64,000 bases of DNA, taken from Thiobacillus denitrificans. Its GTDB lineage: Bacteria; Pseudomonadota; Gammaproteobacteria; Burkholderiales; Thiobacillaceae. Made by a program: the position numbers and the translations under genes. Location of the stretch: contig DHHQ01000013.1 of the NCBI GenBank assembly GCA_002403375.1, positions 105,173 to 169,172 of the forward strand, given 5' to 3'. The notes under the pieces were generated by a model that searched no databases, was not told the origin of the DNA, and saw only the letters and a list, made by a program, of their open reading frames with translations. Positions 32,867 to 40,081 of this stretch are shown here, piece after piece (position 1 is the stretch's first letter; each line of letters begins with the position of its first letter).

Positions 32867-34504
32867 CTAGCTCAGGCGATCCCGCAGGGCCGCGGCGGCC
32901 CGCTCCGACACCACCAGCACCAGCTTCATCGTCGCCCGCGTCATCCCCACGAAGAGCTTGCGCAGCGCAGCCTCGTCGAGATCGTCGAAGTCGACTTCGG
33001 TGAACACGATGCAGGGCGCCGACTGGCCCTTGAAGCGGTGCACCGAGTCGATGAAGAGTTCCCCGTCCGAGTAGACCGGGCTGCCGAGGAGGTCGTACTG
33101 CCCGGTGAACGCCCTGAGCGCGTGCGGGCCCAGCCGGTCGAGCGGGGTGAAGGCGGAGTGCTCGCGGCCGCGGTAGGTGGCCACCGCGATCATCTCCTTC
33201 CTGAAGCCTGCGCCGAGTCCGCGGGTGATCGCGGTCTTGGTCTTGTCCATCAGCTCGGTGTAGCCGTCATAGGTGAGGATCTCGACGTCGGAGCCGTCGA
33301 GCGGGCTGCCCGGCTCGATCGCCTGCGCGGGACCGGCGAGGCGCTGCAGCGTTCCGAGGATGTCGCGCGGGCTGCGGTAGTTGGTCTGCGCGCGCAGCAC
33401 GACCCAGCCGGGCAGCTCGACCGGCGGCCGGCCGTACAGGTTCTGCATCGGGTCTTCGAGCCACCAGGCGCGGCCGGCCGGCAGCAGCAGCTTGAGCAGC
33501 GCGTCGCGCCACTCGGGCTGGAAATCCTGACCCTCGTCGACGACGAGTTCGTCGAACTGCCATGCGGCGTCCGGGCGGTAATCCGCCATGAAGCTTTCCA
33601 GCGCCTGGAAAGCGCCGGGCCGGGTGAAGTCCGGGACCTCTCCGGTCGACCGCAGCACGCGGTCGCACAACTGGTGGTAGGTGGCGACGGTCGCCCCGGG
33701 CGGGGCGATCAGCGCGACGTGGTCGGCGAGCGGCCGGTTGTAGCAGACGTAGAGCGGGCGCCTGCCCGCGGCGATCGCGTCCTCGAGCACCCGCAGCGCG
33801 AGCTGGGTCTTGCCCGACCCGGCGGTGCCGATCACGCGCAGGCGGAACGGCTCGAACTCGATGCGGCGCGCCCACTCGGCGAGCCCGCCCGACAGCCGCG
33901 TGTAGAGCGTGCGCGCCTGCCCGGCGACGGTGGCGACGTCCGGAACCAGCCGGAGCTCGTTGCGCAGGAAGCGGTGGACCTCGTCGGCGAGCGGGCGCGC
34001 GGGGGCGCTTTCCGGCAGCAGGCTCCGGATGGTCTGGACCAGGTAGTCGCGCTTCGCCGCGTCGACGATGCGCGCCGGGTCGATGCCGGCGCTGCCGGGC
34101 TGCTTCACCTGGTAGTCGGGGCAGTAGAGCAGGCTGTCGAGCGTGGGCTTGTCGCCCTGGCAGTGGGCGTTGAGCCGCTTGCGCAGCGCCTCGACCGAGC
34201 GCGCCATCTGCACCGCAACGCGCTTCTCCTGCTTGGCGTATTGCTTGGCGAGTCCCTCGGGCGTCTCGGAGAGGAACCCCGACTTCTGCTCGATCAGCAG
34301 CAGGTTGCCGGCCGGGTTGACGATGGCGAAGTCGATCTCGCCCACCAGCGCGTGGCCCTGGTTGACGCGCGTCCAGTGCACGCCGTGGTAGACCGTGTAG
34401 GCGTCGGGCAGGCCGGCGGCGAGCAGCGCCAGCGTCTCGATCTCGCGCTGCTGGGCGCCGGTGGCTTCGAGCGCCTGCCAGCCCTCCGGGATGATGTGTG
34501 CCAT
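32867..34504 (-). CDS. NERD-domain nuclease fused to a UvrD-like helicase
   Basis: A 545-residue protein. Residues about 20-130 form a NERD (nuclease-related) domain with the restriction-fold residues D58 in GEIDFAIV and E72-x-K74 in LLIEQKSG. The rest is a superfamily 1 helicase: Walker A GTAGSGKT (226-233), Walker B VVDEGQDF (321-328), a TNYRSPRDI motif IV-like segment and a C-terminal VHRFKGQSAP motif. It is shorter than UvrD or Rep and lacks their large insertions. Function is not established for this fusion; DNA repair, nucleic-acid turnover or defence are possible. It lies 56 bases after a DnaQ/GIY-YIG nuclease on the same strand and is probably co-transcribed. The start at 34504 gives MAHIIPEGW; the longer frame is antisense noise. 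Confidence 0.88.
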   Translation of the reverse strand: MAHIIPEGWQALEATGAQQREIETLALLAAGLPDAYTVYHGVHWTRVNQGHALVGEIDFAIVNPAGNLLLIEQKSGFLSETPEGLAKQYAKQEKRVAVQMARSVEALRKRLNAHCQGDKPTLDSLLYCPDYQVKQPGSAGIDPARIVDAAKRDYLVQTIRSLLPESAPARPLADEVHRFLRNELRLVPDVATVAGQARTLYTRLSGGLAEWARRIEFEPFRLRVIGTAGSGKTQLALRVLEDAIAAGRRPLYVCYNRPLADHVALIAPPGATVATYHQLCDRVLRSTGEVPDFTRPGAFQALESFMADYRPDAAWQFDELVVDEGQDFQPEWRDALLKLLLPAGRAWWLEDPMQNLYGRPPVELPGWVVLRAQTNYRSPRDILGTLQRLAGPAQAIEPGSPLDGSDVEILTYDGYTELMDKTKTAITRGLGAGFRKEMIAVATYRGREHSAFTPLDRLGPHALRAFTGQYDLLGSPVYSDGELFIDSVHRFKGQSAPCIVFTEVDFDDLDEAALRKLFVGMTRATMKLVLVVSERAAAALRDRLS

Positions 34505-34560
34505 GGGAACGTGAGCGGTTGCGATGCCGCAGATTCTACCGAGGCGGATGGCCCCCGGTC

Positions 34561-35967
34561 TCAGTTCCTTGCCAGGGGGCGTACCGTGCTGCCGCGCTTC
34601 GCGAGGTGCGCTTTCAGCAGCTTGTAGAGGTCGAGATCGAACGGGGCGTCGGCCGGCGACTGCAGCAGCTCCTCGAGTTCGGCCGCGGTGCGGGCCGTTC
34701 CGAGATGGCGCCAGGCGTCGACCAGGTGCACTTCCTCGCGGTCGAGAAAGTCGTTGCGCTCGACGATGCCGATCGGGCCGGCGTGGGGCCAGGCGTCGAC
34801 CTTGAGCCGCGCGAGCGCAGCCATCAGGCGTGCGCTGTGCAGGCCGGCGGACTCCCTGCCTGCGCAGGCGCCGCGGCACGGGTGCTGCAGGTGGGCGGCG
34901 CAGGCGGAGCCGGGGGCGGCGTCCTTCTCCAGGCCGAGGCGGCGCGGACAGAGCTGGTGCGCTTCGGCGATCTTGCGCAGCGCCAGCGTGGCCTCGCGCC
35001 TGCCGGAAAAGAGGCCGTAGCGCTCGCCGCCATGGCCGGGGGCGGCGTCCGCGCCGCTCACCAGGCGCGGGCGGAAATCGCCGGGCGCGATTTCTTCGAG
35101 CTGCCAGCTGCACAGCTCGACCGCTGGGCGCGGCCGCCGGTTGTACAGGGGCTGCCGCGCTTTCATCAGGCGCGACTCCAGCAGCAGGGCGCCGAGCTCG
35201 CCGACGGTCTCCTGCCAGTCGATGCGGCGGATTTCCTGCGCGATGCGCAGTTCCCGCGCCTCGCGCGTGCCGGCGGCGAAATGCGCCGCTACGCGCTGGC
35301 GCAGGTTGGCGCCCCTGCCGACGTAGAGCAGGGCATCGTCGTCGCCATGGAACAGATACACGCCGGGCGCTTCCGGCAGGTCGTCGAGTGCGTCCGGCGG
35401 CAACTGGGGCGGCAGGCTCGGGCGCTTCAACTGGTGCTGCACCGCCTCGCCGATGCGTCCGCGATCGAGCTCGCGGCCGATCCTTTCCCAGAATTGCCAG
35501 ATCAGGTCGGCGTCGGCCAGCGCGCGGTGGCGGGCGCCGGCGGCGAGGCCGTGGCGTTCGATCAGGCTGTCGAGATTGTGCCGGGGGTATTCCGGGAACA
35601 GCCGTCGCGACAGGCGGACGGTGCACAGCACGTCGGACTGGAAGCGCTGGCCGAGGCGGCGGTATTCGTGACGCACGAAGCCATAGTCGAAACGGGCGTT
35701 GTGGGCGACGAACAATCGGCCCTGGAGGCGCCGTCCGAGCTCGGCCGCGACCTCTCCGAAGGTCGGCGCGTCGGCCACCATGGCGTTGCTGATGCCGGTC
35801 AGGCGCTCGATGAACGGGGGAATGGTGCGCCCAGGGTTTACCAGCGTGCTCCAGCGGGACACGGTGTCCCCCTCGACCTCGACGACGCCGATCTCGGTGA
35901 TGCGGTCGTGCGCGGGGTCGGCGCCGGTGGTCTCGAGGTCGATGAAGGCGAGGCGGTCGGGGATCAT
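34561..35967 (-). CDS. DnaQ-type exonuclease fused to a GIY-YIG (UvrC/Cho-like) domain
   Basis: A 468-residue fusion. Residues 1-165 are a DEDDh 3'-5' exonuclease with D10 and E12 (FIDLETTG), D94 (AHNARFDYGF), H147 and D152 (HRALADAD), like the polymerase III epsilon subunit. Residues about 200-280 form a GIY-YIG endonuclease domain (PGVYLFHGDDDALLYVGRG), as in UvrC and Cho. The C-terminal part includes a cysteine-bearing segment (CAAHLQHPCRGAC) like the one after the GIY-YIG domain in some Cho-type proteins. Such proteins occur in many betaproteobacteria, often annotated as DNA polymerase III epsilon, but the GIY-YIG fusion points to excision repair or nucleic-acid processing rather than proofreading. 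Confidence 0.9.
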   Translation of the reverse strand: MIPDRLAFIDLETTGADPAHDRITEIGVVEVEGDTVSRWSTLVNPGRTIPPFIERLTGISNAMVADAPTFGEVAAELGRRLQGRLFVAHNARFDYGFVRHEYRRLGQRFQSDVLCTVRLSRRLFPEYPRHNLDSLIERHGLAAGARHRALADADLIWQFWERIGRELDRGRIGEAVQHQLKRPSLPPQLPPDALDDLPEAPGVYLFHGDDDALLYVGRGANLRQRVAAHFAAGTREARELRIAQEIRRIDWQETVGELGALLLESRLMKARQPLYNRRPRPAVELCSWQLEEIAPGDFRPRLVSGADAAPGHGGERYGLFSGRREATLALRKIAEAHQLCPRRLGLEKDAAPGSACAAHLQHPCRGACAGRESAGLHSARLMAALARLKVDAWPHAGPIGIVERNDFLDREEVHLVDAWRHLGTARTAAELEELLQSPADAPFDLDLYKLLKAHLAKRGSTVRPLARN

Positions 35968-36059
35968 AGGCGTGCGGACGGCGGCGGAAGGTGAGTCGAC
36001 AATGAGGCGGGACGATCGTTCACGCTTCGTCCACGGCCCGGGGCACGGGCGCCGCCCGG

Positions 36060-36650
36060 CTAGTCATGCAGGACGATGTCGCATCCGATCCGCAGGGCGC
36101 GGGCGCGGATCCGCGGGGCAGCCACCTCGCGGAGGAAACGTCCGGTGTCCGCGCCATAGCCATTGGGCGGGTCGGCGGGGTGTGCCAGCATGTCCTGCTG
36201 CAGTGCCACCGCGCGCTGGAGCCAGGCGCAGCTTTCGGCCGTTCGTGACTTGCGTTCGTACACCGTCGACAGGTTGTAGCCGATGTCGAAATGCAGCGGC
36301 CGGCGCGCCGGCACGGCCTGGGCGAACCCGCTCGCCAGCAGGAACTGCCCCTCGGCGGCGTCGAGCTCGCTCGCCATTTCGTAGGCGCGCCCCGCTTCGT
36401 TGTGGATCGCCGCCTTGGCGTGCGAATAGTCGGCGGATCGGTGATCGAGTTTCTCCGCCTCGAGGTCGGCCTTCTGCAGGCTCGGCAGTGCCGCGCGCGG
36501 ACGGCCCTGCTGCAGCCAGTTGCGTGCCTGGTGGATGAGCTGCCACGGGTCGGAGGTGTCTGGCGGTGCGCCGTAGGGGCTGGAGGTGGCAGCGCAGCCG
36601 CTGACGACGGCTGCGAGCAGCAGCGGATACAGGAAATGGTGCAAGACCAC
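36060..36650 (-). CDS. probable lipoprotein with TPR-like helical repeats
   Basis: An exported protein of about 196 residues. The signal peptide LYPLLLAAVVSGC has a lipobox, giving a lipidated cysteine at about residue 19. The body is helical with repeat-like segments (WLQQGRPRAALPSLQKAD, AAIHNEAGRAYEMASELDAAEGQFLLASGF, YNLSTVYERKSRTAESCAWLQRAVALQ) resembling three tetratricopeptide repeats. I prefer a GTG start at 36650, which has GAGGAG at seven-base spacing; an ATG at 36689 would add 13 residues before the signal. No specific function is recognised; TPR lipoproteins commonly act in envelope assembly. It is transcribed alone between the nuclease and the tRNA. Confidence 0.8.
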   Translation of the reverse strand: MVLHHFLYPLLLAAVVSGCAATSSPYGAPPDTSDPWQLIHQARNWLQQGRPRAALPSLQKADLEAEKLDHRSADYSHAKAAIHNEAGRAYEMASELDAAEGQFLLASGFAQAVPARRPLHFDIGYNLSTVYERKSRTAESCAWLQRAVALQQDMLAHPADPPNGYGADTGRFLREVAAPRIRARALRIGCDIVLHD

Positions 36651-36779
36651 GGCGCGGCTCCTCGGCTCGGTCGCAGGGAACCTTAACACGCCAGCGCAGG
36701 AAGGACAGGAGGTTGACGCGCTGCACGCCTGTTGCCTGCAATGGCAGGGGAGGGCATGCCTCGATGGATGCGACAGAAA

Positions 36780-36858
<79 letters not shown>

Positions 36859-36931
36859 AGGCAGATGGTGGAATCAGTGCCGTGACTGAAACCGGTTTAA
36901 GAACTACCGGGAAATTCTTGTTTTCACGCGG

Positions 36932-37951
36932 TCAGAAATTTCGGTCAACCGCGAAAGCCGCTAATTGTAGCAAAGCTGATTTGGAATTTGAATCGGGTAG
37001 ACAAGAAATTGCTGCATTGGCGATTTCGATCTCGCGCGCGGCGGCCTCGCGCGCGTACTGCAGGGCATTGGTGTCCCGGATCGCGGCGAGCACGTTGTCG
37101 AATTCGGTCAGCCCGCCGTTCTCGATCGCCCGGCGGATGCTGGCGGCCTGCTCCGGGGTGCCGTGCCGCATCGCGTACAGCAGGGGGAGGGTCGGCTTGC
37201 CTTCGGCGAGGTCGTCGCCGATGTTCTTGCCGGTCTCGCCGGATTCGCCGGAATAGTCGAGCACGTCGTCGATCAGTTGGAAGGCGGTGCCGAGGTGCAT
37301 GCCGTAGCGCGCCAGCGCGTCCTTCTCCGCCTCGCTGCCGCCGCCGATCACGGCGCCCAGCCGCCCCGCCGCCTCGAACAGCTTGGCGGTCTTGTAGCGG
37401 ATGACGCGCAGGTAGTTCTCCTCGTCGATGTCGGGGTCGTGGCAGTTGAGCAGCTGCAGCACCTCGCCCTCGGCGATGACGTTGGTCGCGTCGGAGAGGA
37501 TGCGCATCACTTCCATGTTGTCGACCGCCACCATCATCTGGAAGGCGCGCGAATAGAGGAAGTCGCCGACCAGCACGCTGGCCGCGTTGCCGAACAGCGC
37601 GTTGGCGGTCTCGCGACCGCGCCGCAGTGCGGACTCGTCGACCACGTCGTCGTGCAGCAGGGTGGCGGTGTGGATGAACTCGACGACCGCGGCGAGTTCG
37701 TGGTGGGCGCGTCCCCTGTAGTCGAAGCAGCCGGCGGACAGCAGCACCAGCACCGGGCGCAGGCGCTTGCCGCCGCTGTTGATGATGTATTCTGAAACCT
37801 GCCGGACCAGAACGACGTCGGAATGAAGGCTCTGGCGGATGACATTGTCGACGGCGCGCATGTCGTCGGCCAGGAAGGATTGCAGGCTCTCCAGGGACAC
37901 GGGTAGGGGCTTGTTATTGGGGAAATCCCGCAATGGTAGCAGTCCGGGCAC
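36932..37951 (-). CDS. ispB: octaprenyl diphosphate synthase
   Basis: A trans-polyprenyl diphosphate synthase of about 322-339 residues that makes the C40-type side chain of ubiquinone. The first aspartate-rich motif LLHDDVVDES (D101, D102, D105) and the second QLIDDVLDY near residue 228 are intact, as is GGKRLRPVLV. The sequence follows E. coli IspB closely, including FGNAASVLVGDFLYSRAFQMMV and EGEVLQLLN. Two GTG starts are possible: 37951, preceded by a weak GGTGA, and 37900, which matches the E. coli N terminus better but has no clear ribosome-binding site. It is divergent from rplU. Confidence 0.95.
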   Translation of the reverse strand: MPGLLPLRDFPNNKPLPVSLESLQSFLADDMRAVDNVIRQSLHSDVVLVRQVSEYIINSGGKRLRPVLVLLSAGCFDYRGRAHHELAAVVEFIHTATLLHDDVVDESALRRGRETANALFGNAASVLVGDFLYSRAFQMMVAVDNMEVMRILSDATNVIAEGEVLQLLNCHDPDIDEENYLRVIRYKTAKLFEAAGRLGAVIGGGSEAEKDALARYGMHLGTAFQLIDDVLDYSGESGETGKNIGDDLAEGKPTLPLLYAMRHGTPEQAASIRRAIENGGLTEFDNVLAAIRDTNALQYAREAAAREIEIANAAISCLPDSNSKSALLQLAAFAVDRNF

Positions 37952-38003
37952 GCTTTTTCACCGCGATCGGCCACATATATCGGCAGCGGGCGCGTGAAAT
38001 CGT

Positions 38004-38032
38004 TTGACTCGTTGTATGTTCGCCGATAGAAT
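38004..38032 (+). promoter_or_regulatory. sigma-70 promoter of rplU-rpmA
   Basis: TTGACT (38004-38009), a 17-base spacer and TAGAAT (38027-38032) precede rplU. Transcription would start near 38040, leaving a leader of about 32 bases. Confidence 0.75.
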
Positions 38033-38071
38033 CTCGCGCTTTCCTGGGTTCGTAATGGTTGGAGACCCCCC

Positions 38072-38383
38072 ATGTACGCAGTCATCAAAACCGGCGGCAA
38101 GCAATACCGCGTGAGCGCCGGCGACAAACTTAAAATCGAAAAGCTGGACGCCGAGATCGGCAGCGAGATCACCTTTGATCAGGTGCTGATGGTGGGCGAC
38201 GGCGCCGACATCAAGATGGGCGCGCCCATGCTGCGTGGCGCCACCGTCACCGCTACCGTGCTGAACCAGGCGCGCGGCGACAAGATCAAGATTTTCAAGA
38301 TGCGCCGCCGCAAGCACTATCGCAAGAGCCAGGGCCATCGCCAGTACTTCACCGAAGTGCAAATCGGCGGCATCACCGCATAA
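38072..38383 (+). CDS. rplU: 50S ribosomal protein L21
   Basis: A 103-residue ribosomal protein beginning MYAVIKTGGKQYRV, the diagnostic L21 start, and containing KIKIFKMRRRKHYRKSQGHRQ, which binds 23S rRNA. It is the first gene of the conserved rplU-rpmA pair, with rpmA 12 bases downstream. Length is exactly as expected. Confidence 0.99.
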   Translation: MYAVIKTGGKQYRVSAGDKLKIEKLDAEIGSEITFDQVLMVGDGADIKMGAPMLRGATVTATVLNQARGDKIKIFKMRRRKHYRKSQGHRQYFTEVQIGGITA

Positions 38384-38395
38384 GGAGCTCACACC

Positions 38396-38659
38396 ATGGC
38401 ACACAAGAAAGCAGGCGGCAGTTCGCGCAACGGCCGCGATTCGGAGTCGAAACGTCTGGGCGTGAAGCGCTACGGCGGCGAACTGGTTCTGGCCGGCAAC
38501 ATCATCGTGCGTCAGCGCGGCACCCAGTTCCATCCCGGCGACAACGTCGGCATTGGCAAGGACCACACGCTGTTCGCCAAGACCGACGGCACCGTCAAGT
38601 TCGAGATCAAGGGCGCTGCCCGCCGCAAGACGGTTCGCATCGAACCGGTCACGGCCTGA
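38396..38659 (+). CDS. rpmA: 50S ribosomal protein L27
   Basis: An 87-residue ribosomal protein beginning MAHKKAGGSSRNGRDSESKR, with the flexible N-terminal tail that reaches the peptidyl-transferase centre, and RQRGTQFHPGDNVGIGKDHTLFA. The N terminus directly starts with the mature-type sequence, so no cleavage prepeptide as in Firmicutes is needed. It is followed by a terminator before obgE. Confidence 0.99.
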   Translation: MAHKKAGGSSRNGRDSESKRLGVKRYGGELVLAGNIIVRQRGTQFHPGDNVGIGKDHTLFAKTDGTVKFEIKGAARRKTVRIEPVTA

Positions 38660-38692
38660 TCCGACGAACCGAGTCCGACTCGTTCGCCAAGA

Positions 38693-38720
38693 AGCCCTGT
38701 CCGCCGGATGGGGCTTTTTT
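38693..38720 (+). terminator. intrinsic terminator after rpmA
   Basis: AGCCC (38693-38697) and GGGCT (38711-38715) pair around a 13-base loop that may itself fold, followed by TTTTTT. It would separate rplU-rpmA from obgE, perhaps partially. Confidence 0.7.
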
Positions 38721-38750
38721 GTTTGGGGCGGAATTAACCAGGTCACGCAC

Positions 38751-39809
38751 ATGAAATTCATCGACGAAGCCAAAATCCACGTCATCGCCGGCAAGGGCGG
38801 CGACGGCAGCGCTTCGTTCCGCCGCGAGAAGAACATCCCCAAGGGGGGGCCGGACGGCGGCGACGGCGGGCGTGGCGGCAGCGTGTACGCGGTGGCCGAC
38901 CGCAACATCAACACCCTGGTCGAGTTCCGCTACACCCGCACCTTCAAGGCGCAGAACGGCGAGAACGGGCGCGGCGCGCAGTGCTACGGCAAGGGCGGCG
39001 AGGATCTCGTGATCCGCGTGCCGGTGGGCACGGTGTTCAGCGACCTCAACACCGGCGCGGTGGTCGCCGACCTCGCGGCGGACGGCCAGACCGTTTGCCT
39101 CGCGCAGGGCGGCCGGGGGGGCTTGGGCAACCTGCACTTCAAGTCGAGCACCAACCGCGCGCCGCGCCAGCACACGCTGGGCGAGCCGGGCGAGGAGTGG
39201 GAACTGGCGCTGGAACTGAAGGTGCTGGCCGACGTCGGCCTCTTGGGCATGCCCAACGCAGGCAAGTCGACCTTCATCCGCGCGGTTTCGGCCGCGCGTC
39301 CCAAGGTGGCGGACTACCCGTTCACCACGCTCGCGCCGAACCTCGGCGTGGTGCGCGTCGACAGCGAGCGCAGCTTCGTCATCGCCGACATTCCTGGCCT
39401 GATCGAGGGGGCTGCGGAAGGCGCGGGGCTCGGACACCAGTTCCTGCGCCACCTGCAGCGCACGCGGCTGCTGCTGCACCTGGTCGACATCTCGCCGCGC
39501 TGGGAAGGCGGCGACCCGGTCCGCGAGGCGCGTGCCATCGTCGAGGAACTCAGGAAGTACGACCAGGAACTCTTCGACAAGCCGCGCTGGCTGGTGCTCA
39601 ACAAGCTCGACATGGTCGACGAGGCCGAGCGCGAGGCGGTGGTGGCGCAGTTCGTCGCGGACTACGGCTGGGAGGGCCCGGTGTTCGCGATCTCGGCGCT
39701 CGACGGCACCGGCTGCAGCGCGCTGACCTACGCGGTGATGGACTACCTGGACACGCAGGCGCGGCCCGCCGGGGACGAACCGCCGGCGGCGCCCGGCGCG
39801 GAGGCCTAG
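38751..39809 (+). CDS. obgE: GTPase ObgE/CgtA
   Basis: A 352-residue GTPase that acts in late 50S ribosomal subunit assembly and stress signalling. The N-terminal glycine-rich Obg fold (MKFIDEAKIHVIAGKGGDGSASFRREK onward, residues 1-158) is followed by the G domain with G1 GMPNAGKST, G2/switch region YPFTTLAPNLG, G3 DIPGLIEGA and G4 NKLD. The C-terminal extension is short and Pro/Ala-rich. Start at 38751 is the standard one. Its stop codon shares bases with the stop of the convergent 91-residue gene within CCTAGG. Confidence 0.98.
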   Translation: MKFIDEAKIHVIAGKGGDGSASFRREKNIPKGGPDGGDGGRGGSVYAVADRNINTLVEFRYTRTFKAQNGENGRGAQCYGKGGEDLVIRVPVGTVFSDLNTGAVVADLAADGQTVCLAQGGRGGLGNLHFKSSTNRAPRQHTLGEPGEEWELALELKVLADVGLLGMPNAGKSTFIRAVSAARPKVADYPFTTLAPNLGVVRVDSERSFVIADIPGLIEGAAEGAGLGHQFLRHLQRTRLLLHLVDISPRWEGGDPVREARAIVEELRKYDQELFDKPRWLVLNKLDMVDEAEREAVVAQFVADYGWEGPVFAISALDGTGCSALTYAVMDYLDTQARPAGDEPPAAPGAEA

Positions 39810-40081
39810 GCCGCTTTCGACTCGTCGGCGGGCGCGTCGCCGCCGATCCGCTTCCAGTCGTTCTCGACCAGCGCGACCTGGTACTTGGCCCAGCGCGCGA
39901 ACTCGGCCGGGCTGCAATGGCCCTTCTTGCGTCGGCACGTGCCGGCGACGCCCTTGAAGTGATACACGGTCTCGCCGGTCTCGGCGTCGGCGGCGATTTG
40001 CGCCAGCTGGCGCACGCCCCAGGTGCGGCCGTAGGCGCCGTTGCTGTAGAAATGTCCAACCTTCAGTTCGTCGAGGCTCAT
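39806..40081 (-). CDS. uncharacterised 91-residue protein coupled to cbbO
   Basis: I do not recognise this family. The protein has 91 residues, no signal peptide and no membrane segment. It contains two cysteines in GTCRRKKGHCSPAEFARWAKYQV and conserved-looking aromatic positions (GHFYSNGAYGRTWGVRQL). Its ATG overlaps the cbbO stop (ATGA), which implies translational coupling and a functional link with the CbbQ/CbbO activase. The codon composition matches its neighbours, so it is probably a real gene. It ends against obgE with overlapping stop codons. It could be an adaptor or small partner of the activase; that is inference from position only. Confidence 0.75.
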   Translation of the reverse strand: MSLDELKVGHFYSNGAYGRTWGVRQLAQIAADAETGETVYHFKGVAGTCRRKKGHCSPAEFARWAKYQVALVENDWKRIGGDAPADESKAA

